From Methylotenera sp. (GTDB lineage: Bacteria; Pseudomonadota; Gammaproteobacteria; Burkholderiales; Methylophilaceae): a stretch of DNA of 10,017 nt. The translations under genes were made by a program, and so were the position numbers. The notes under the pieces were generated by a model. That model was not told the origin of the DNA. It made no database searches and worked only from the letters and a program-made list of their open reading frames with translations. Shown piece after piece: positions 6,183 through 10,017 of this stretch. The stretch is from assembly GCA_027310735.1 (NCBI GenBank), contig DAIDAH010000098.1, positions 1-10,017 on the forward strand, read 5' to 3'. Each line of letters starts with the position of its first letter. The first letter of the stretch is position 1.

Positions 6183-7667
6183 TTACTTACGTCTGCCTAA
6201 AATATTACCCAAGACCCCTCGAATAATCTGCCGCCCCAACTCAGAACCAATAGTACGAGCTGCGCTCTTGGCTATAGCTTCAAGTACACCATCTGAGCGA
6301 CGCGCTGACGTTTTATTGCCAGAGGTACCACCACCAAACATACCACCCCAATCAAAACCTCCATCAGCCTTGGCTTCCGTTGCTGTTTGTTCTGCTCGGT
6401 CTTTTAGAATTTCATAAGCTGATTCACGGTCTACTGCTTTCTCATAAAAACCAAACACGTTGGAAGCTTGTATGCAGGCACCACGCTCACTATCGGTTAC
6501 AGGACCTATTCGACTAGCTGGCGGGCAAATAAAGGTGCGTTCCACCGATGACGGAATACCCTTTTCATCTAAAAATGATACGAGCGCCTCACCCACGCCC
6601 AATTCTGTAATGGCCGTAGCAACATCTACTTTAGGATTATTTCTGAAGGTTTCAGCCGCAGATTTAACCGCTTTTTGGTCTCGTGGCGTGAAAGCACGTA
6701 GCGCATGCTGTACACGGTTACCTAGTTGACCCAGCACCACATCAGGAATATCCAGCGGATTTTGGCTCACGAAATAAATACCTACGCCTTTAGAGCGAAT
6801 CAAACGCACGACCTGTTCGATTTTTTCCAGCAGCGCTTGCGGCGCATCACTGAATAACAAATGTGCTTCATCAAAAAAGAATACCAATTTTGGCTTATCT
6901 AAATCTCCAGCTTCTGGCATTTTTTCAAACAATTCAGACAGTAGCCAAAGTAATAAAGTCGCATAAATTCGAGGAGAATTGGAAAGCTGATCGCTCGCTA
7001 AAATATTAATGACACCATGCCCTTGCGCATCAGTTTGTATCAGGTCATCTAAATTAAGTGCAGGTTCACCAAACAGTGCACCGGCACCCTGCGTTTCCAG
7101 CTCAAGCAAGGCGCGCTGAATCGCACCAACACTGGCGGCTGAAATACTGCCGTATTGCGTCATATAGGTTTGTGCATTCTCAGCGGCATGTTGCATCATA
7201 GCTCGCAGGTCTTTCAGGTCTAGCAACAGCCAGCCTTTGTCATCCGCAATTTTGAACACGGCATTGAGTACACCGCCCTGCACTTCATTCAGGTTCAGCA
7301 AACGTGCCAATAATAACGGCCCCATTTCGGCGATAGTTGTGCGAACAGGGTGACCTTTTGTACCGAATACGTCCCAAAATGTTACTGGGCAAGTTGCATA
7401 GCTAAATGCTGTTAACGCCAATTGCTCAACACGCGCCTCAACTTTAGCATTGCCGCCACCAAGCTGCGACAATCCTGATAAATCACCCTTCACATCTGCC
7501 ATAAACACGGGCACGCCCAGCTTGGAAAAACCTTCGGCCAATGTCTGCAAAGTGACGGTTTTACCAGTACCAGTTGCACCTGCAATCAGGCCATGACGAT
7601 TAGCCATTTTTGGTAATAAATAACTTGAGGTATCTTTATTTTTTGCAATCAATATTGGTTCTGTCAT
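6183..7667 (-). CDS. yjgR: HerA-like P-loop ATPase, YjgR/DUF853 family
   Basis: A 494-residue cytoplasmic ATPase of the FtsK/HerA superfamily, matching the DUF853 (HerA_C) family of E. coli YjgR. The N-terminus MTEPILIAKNKDTSSYLLPK leads directly into the Walker A loop GATGTGKT (30-37); the DVKGDLSGL block follows at 58-66. Walker B is LVFFFDEAH (261-269), with the catalytic Glu at 267, and the sensor region YFVSQNPLDIPD at 298-309. Residues 437-455 are a Gly-rich linker leading to a basic amphipathic C-terminal helix (458-494). Length is normal. True HerA helicases work with the NurA nuclease; no nuclease gene is nearby, and the role of YjgR proteins is not established. Related ATPases also occur in defence systems, but this subfamily is a widespread core gene. 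The ATG has only a weak upstream purine stretch (AGAAAGA). Confidence 0.93.
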   Translation of the reverse strand: MTEPILIAKNKDTSSYLLPKMANRHGLIAGATGTGKTVTLQTLAEGFSKLGVPVFMADVKGDLSGLSQLGGGNAKVEARVEQLALTAFSYATCPVTFWDVFGTKGHPVRTTIAEMGPLLLARLLNLNEVQGGVLNAVFKIADDKGWLLLDLKDLRAMMQHAAENAQTYMTQYGSISAASVGAIQRALLELETQGAGALFGEPALNLDDLIQTDAQGHGVINILASDQLSNSPRIYATLLLWLLSELFEKMPEAGDLDKPKLVFFFDEAHLLFSDAPQALLEKIEQVVRLIRSKGVGIYFVSQNPLDIPDVVLGQLGNRVQHALRAFTPRDQKAVKSAAETFRNNPKVDVATAITELGVGEALVSFLDEKGIPSSVERTFICPPASRIGPVTDSERGACIQASNVFGFYEKAVDRESAYEILKDRAEQTATEAKADGGFDWGGMFGGGTSGNKTSARRSDGVLEAIAKSAARTIGSELGRQIIRGVLGNILGRRK

Positions 7668-7757
7668 ACATTCTTTCTAATATTTAGACTTTAGTTTATT
7701 CGGTGTGCTTTGGTTATCCGGTTGTACTTTGGCTAGGCTGACTAATACCAATCCAAC

Positions 7758-8312
7758 TCAAATATCACCCTTACTGGCTTTATCCATTATTTCCAACAAG
7801 TTTGTTTCCAGCTCTTGTGCCGCTTTTTTCGCTCTTGTTGTTGGATTTTTAATACTCTTCAAGTCGAAAGTTGGCCGCGCTAAAGCAATGAACAATTTCA
7901 ATTTATGTTGTGCATCAGGCTTCTCATAAATCGCAATGCGACACGGGGCAAATACTAAAAACTCAGGATGATCCAGAAAAATATCTGTCCCTAGACCTAG
8001 GCTGCAAAAGCTACGCACTTCCTTAATACCTTGCGGATCAATACCGCGTTTTTTAATATGCTCGCCAATAGGAAAGTTAGCTGGATTAACAAAGTTCATA
8101 CCTTCGGAGACGCTTTTTAAGCTATCCACCACATCCTGATAACTCACACCATCATGCACTTGCAACTCATAGATTCCTGTAGTCGGGTCGATTGCAGGCA
8201 TGCCAGCTCTAACGGTGCCAATAAGCTGCGGTTCCCTTGCTACATCAGGCTTAACAAGACTACAAGCGTTGATGACCAACAATAGACTGAAAATCAAAAG
8301 TGCTTTATTCAT
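7758..8312 (-). CDS. DUF302-domain lipoprotein
   Basis: A 184-residue predicted lipoprotein. Residues 1-16 form a signal peptide (MNK, then a Leu/Ile/Val core) ending in a lipobox-like VINAC with the modified Cys at 17; Ser at +2 favours outer-membrane sorting. The DUF302 domain runs from about 53 to 150 and includes two cysteines in FCSLGLG (C103) and FAPCRIAIYE (C124), which could form a disulfide in the periplasm, and the closing LARPTFDL. The C-terminal helix (155-180) is charged. The function of DUF302 is unknown. The frame can be extended one codon to a TTG at 8315, but I choose ATG 8312-8310 because GGAG lies eight bases upstream. It follows the cysB stop by 27 bp on the same strand, so the two are probably co-transcribed. 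No clear terminator follows. Confidence 0.88.
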   Translation of the reverse strand: MNKALLIFSLLLVINACSLVKPDVAREPQLIGTVRAGMPAIDPTTGIYELQVHDGVSYQDVVDSLKSVSEGMNFVNPANFPIGEHIKKRGIDPQGIKEVRSFCSLGLGTDIFLDHPEFLVFAPCRIAIYEKPDAQHKLKLFIALARPTFDLKSIKNPTTRAKKAAQELETNLLEIMDKASKGDI

Positions 8313-8339
8313 CAAACAATCTCCAATATAACAACGTTA

Positions 8340-9266
8340 TTATGAACTCACTTTTAACGCTGCATTCACCGCAGCACGATTAAAATGTGGTGCGATCAGT
8401 TCAATGAAACCATACATATAGCTCCGTAAGAATGCATCCTTACGCACGCCTAAATAGGTCGTGCTATCCGGAAACAAATGACTCGCATCAATTTTCACCA
8501 AATGCGCATCACGTTCTGAATCATATGCCATATTGGCAAGCAAACCTACCCCCAAACCTAAGGCCACATAGGTTTTAATCACATCAGCATCAATCGCCGT
8601 CAGCACAACATTAGGAGATAGCCCTGCATCGCTGAATATCTTGGAAACCAATGTGCCTCCTGTAAATGCAAAGTCGTAAGTAATTAATGGATAAGACGCC
8701 AGCTTTTCCAGTGTCAGCACGCCATCTGTCAACAACGGATGATCTTTAGGTACAACTACACAACGGTTCCACTGGTAGCAAGGTAAGCATAACAAGCTTT
8801 CAAAACTGCTAATAGACTCAGTTGCAATACCAATATCGGCTTCGCCACTTGCGACCTGCTCTGCAACCTGTAGAGGATTTCCTTGATGAATATTCAGCTT
8901 CACTTTCGGGTAATTACTCATAAAGCTTTTAACTGCCGCCGGCAATTTATACCGCGCTTGAGTATGTGTCGTTGCGATGGTAAAAGTGCCAGTTTCTACA
9001 TTACCAAACTCATCCGCCACACGCTTGATATTTTCAACATCGCGGATGACCTTCGCGGCTAACGTCAAAATTTGCTCTCCCGGCTCGGTAATACCAGTCA
9101 AACGCTTACCAGTGCGCTGAAAAATCTGCAGTCCAATTTCCTCTTCAAAGAGCTGAATCTGCTTACTCACTCCTGGCTGCGAGGTATATAGCGCTTCCGC
9201 TGCATTGGTAATATTCAGGTTCTGGTGCGCAACTTCATGTAAATAACGTAATTGGTGTAGTTTCAT
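8340..9266 (-). CDS. cysB: CysB, LysR-type regulator of sulfur assimilation
   Basis: CysB is the master activator of sulfate uptake and cysteine synthesis; N-acetylserine (from O-acetylserine) stimulates it, while sulfide or thiosulfate oppose it. The 308-residue protein has a winged helix-turn-helix at residues 1-60 (MKLHQLRYLHEVAHQNLNIT, then AAEALYTSQPGVSKQIQLFE) and a periplasmic-binding-protein-like effector domain from about 93. The effector-site residues known from Klebsiella CysB are all present at the same numbers: T100, T102 and Q103 in TTHTQARY, T149 in GIATE, and T202 in FTGGTL. That identity separates it from a generic LysR; the paralogue Cbl is the main alternative. Slightly shorter than the 324 residues of E. 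coli CysB at the C-terminus. It is divergent from the TauE/SafE gene and precedes the DUF302 lipoprotein gene. No strong Shine-Dalgarno is seen at the ATG. Confidence 0.96.
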   Translation of the reverse strand: MKLHQLRYLHEVAHQNLNITNAAEALYTSQPGVSKQIQLFEEEIGLQIFQRTGKRLTGITEPGEQILTLAAKVIRDVENIKRVADEFGNVETGTFTIATTHTQARYKLPAAVKSFMSNYPKVKLNIHQGNPLQVAEQVASGEADIGIATESISSFESLLCLPCYQWNRCVVVPKDHPLLTDGVLTLEKLASYPLITYDFAFTGGTLVSKIFSDAGLSPNVVLTAIDADVIKTYVALGLGVGLLANMAYDSERDAHLVKIDASHLFPDSTTYLGVRKDAFLRSYMYGFIELIAPHFNRAAVNAALKVSS

Positions 9267-9309
9267 ATGGGCATCATTCCACTCAACATATAATTAAAAA
9301 GAATATATA

Positions 9310-9326
9310 TAGAATAACATATTCTA
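9310..9326. promoter_or_regulatory. Probable CysB operator in the divergent promoter region
   Basis: TAGAATA (9310-9316) and TATTCTA (9320-9326) form a perfect 7-bp inverted repeat with a 3-bp spacer. An extra AGAATA half-site lies at 9300-9305, and the pentamer ATAAC recurs in the same direction at 9314, 9329 and 9340. The dyad sits just upstream of the -35 position of the transporter promoter, where LysR-type activators usually bind, and between the two divergent genes. Binding by CysB is inferred from location; the dyad does not follow the generic T-N11-A rule. Confidence 0.5.
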
Positions 9327-9353
9327 AAATAACCATTTAATAACTGATATAGT
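9325..9353 (+). promoter_or_regulatory. Extended -10 promoter for the TauE/SafE gene
   Basis: TATAGT (9348-9353) matches five of six -10 positions and is preceded by TGA (9345-9347), giving the extended -10 form TGnTATAGT. At 17-bp spacing the -35 is TAAAAT (9325-9330), a poor match. A good extended -10 with a weak -35 next to a dyad is typical of a promoter that needs an activator. The start would be near 9360, leaving a leader of about 38 nt. Confidence 0.5.
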
Positions 9354-9397
9354 GCGCAACTTAATAAGAAAACGCTATAAATTAACGGATACTCTAC

Positions 9398-10017
9398 ATG
9401 GAATTTGGTTATATAGTTGCCGGCTTTACAGTTGGCTTGCTAGTTGGATTAACAGGTGTAGGCGGCGGCTCACTCATGACGCCTATACTCGTATTGTTTT
9501 TCCACATAAAACCCGCACTAGCTGTCGGTACCGACTTACTCTATGCCTCAATAACTAAAACCGCAGGCATTTTAGCCCATGGAAAACTCGGTAATATCGA
9601 ATGGAAAATTGTACGACTTTTAGCTTTAGGTAGTGTGCCAACATCCATTCTAACCACACTGAATTTGAAGCACATGGACATTGCATCAGAAGCGGCAGTG
9701 AGTTCTATTAAGTTCTGGCTAGGTATCGCTTTATTAGTGACATCACTCTCTGTACTGTTTCGCAATCAGCTGAGAACATTCTCTAAGACAGAACATCTAA
9801 TTAATGCTAAATGGACACCTTATTTAACAATCACGCTGGGCATCACTTTAGGATTTCTAGTCACGCTTACGTCAGTTGGTGCAGGTGCACTGGGTGTTAC
9901 AGCACTGTTAATCATCTACCCAAACAGATCGATTAACACGATTATCGGCTCCGACATTGCGCATGCGGTACCTCTGACTTTAGTTGCTGGCTTGGGTCAC
10001 GCCAGCATCGGCACAGT
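9398..10017 (+). CDS. TauE/SafE-family transporter, 3' end outside window
   Basis: The frame opens with ATG at 9398 (GGA eight bases upstream) and is still open at the right edge after 206 codons; relatives are about 250-270 residues, so perhaps 50 are missing. It is an inner-membrane protein with the internal repeat typical of the family: the first half has GLTGVGGGSLMTPIL (17-31) and AVGTDLLYASITKTAGILAHG (42-62), and the second half repeats this as LTSVGAGALGVTALLIIYP (157-175) and IIGSDIAHAVPLTLVAGLGH (182-201). A hydrophilic loop (122-140) separates the halves. TauE/SafE proteins are linked to export of sulfite, sulfoacetate and other anions; the substrate cannot be fixed by sequence, but the divergent cysB points to a sulfur oxyanion. 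In betaproteobacteria a gene of this type often heads a sulfate-assimilation cluster, which would lie beyond the window. Confidence 0.92.
   Translation, partial: MEFGYIVAGFTVGLLVGLTGVGGGSLMTPILVLFFHIKPALAVGTDLLYASITKTAGILAHGKLGNIEWKIVRLLALGSVPTSILTTLNLKHMDIASEAAVSSIKFWLGIALLVTSLSVLFRNQLRTFSKTEHLINAKWTPYLTITLGITLGFLVTLTSVGAGALGVTALLIIYPNRSINTIIGSDIAHAVPLTLVAGLGHASIGT

Noticed and set aside
6183..7667. A HerA-nuclease anti-phage defence module
   Set aside because: The ATPase fits the housekeeping YjgR/DUF853 family, and no NurA, SIR2, DUF4297 or other effector gene is next to it.
7668..7757. The 90-bp gap between the HerA-like and DUF302 genes
   Set aside because: I looked for a terminator and promoter elements and found no hairpin with a U-tract and no convincing -35/-10 pair.

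Overview
The window reads as chromosomal DNA from a betaproteobacterium. The closest fit I can suggest is the Methylophilaceae (Methylotenera- or Methylophilus-like methylotrophs). This rests on the moderately AT-rich composition, the particular mix of proteobacterial families, and a CysB regulator divergent from a TauE/SafE transporter, an arrangement I associate with betaproteobacterial sulfate-assimilation loci. It is an inference from gene content, not a database match.

Layout, left to right. (1) Positions 2-394: the 3' end of an M48 metalloprotease. (2) 487-1638: a PPK2-family polyphosphate kinase with an extra ~110-residue N-terminal region; a strong hairpin at 1646-1683 lies between it and the convergent gene that follows. 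(3) 1764-3325, minus strand: a small potassium-channel-like protein and an AI-2E/PerM-family membrane protein. (4) 3326-3714: a 389-bp stretch with no convincing intact gene but some coding-like debris. (5) 3715-5981, minus strand: formate-tetrahydrofolate ligase (fhs) followed 17 bp later by yigZ, probably one transcript. (6) 6021-6154: a nested palindromic element between the next gene and fhs. (7) 6183-7667, minus strand: a YjgR/DUF853 HerA-like ATPase. (8) 7758-9266, minus strand: cysB followed 27 bp later by a DUF302 lipoprotein. (9) 9398 to the right edge, plus strand: a TauE/SafE-family transporter, divergent from cysB and still open at the window end.

The most coherent functional unit is at the right end. 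CysB keeps the residues known to bind its effector. The 131-bp divergent region holds a perfect 7-bp inverted repeat just upstream of an extended -10 promoter with a poor -35, which is what a LysR-activated promoter looks like. I infer that CysB activates the transporter and probably a sulfur-assimilation operon beyond the window, and represses itself. fhs feeds formate into the folate one-carbon pool, fitting a methylotroph but also common elsewhere.

I found no IS element, CRISPR array, rRNA or tRNA. Most of the window is ordinary core genome. The items worth a second look are the palindromic element before fhs, the cysB/transporter control region, the cysB-linked DUF302 lipoprotein, and the possible gene remnant in the 3.3-3.7 kb gap.
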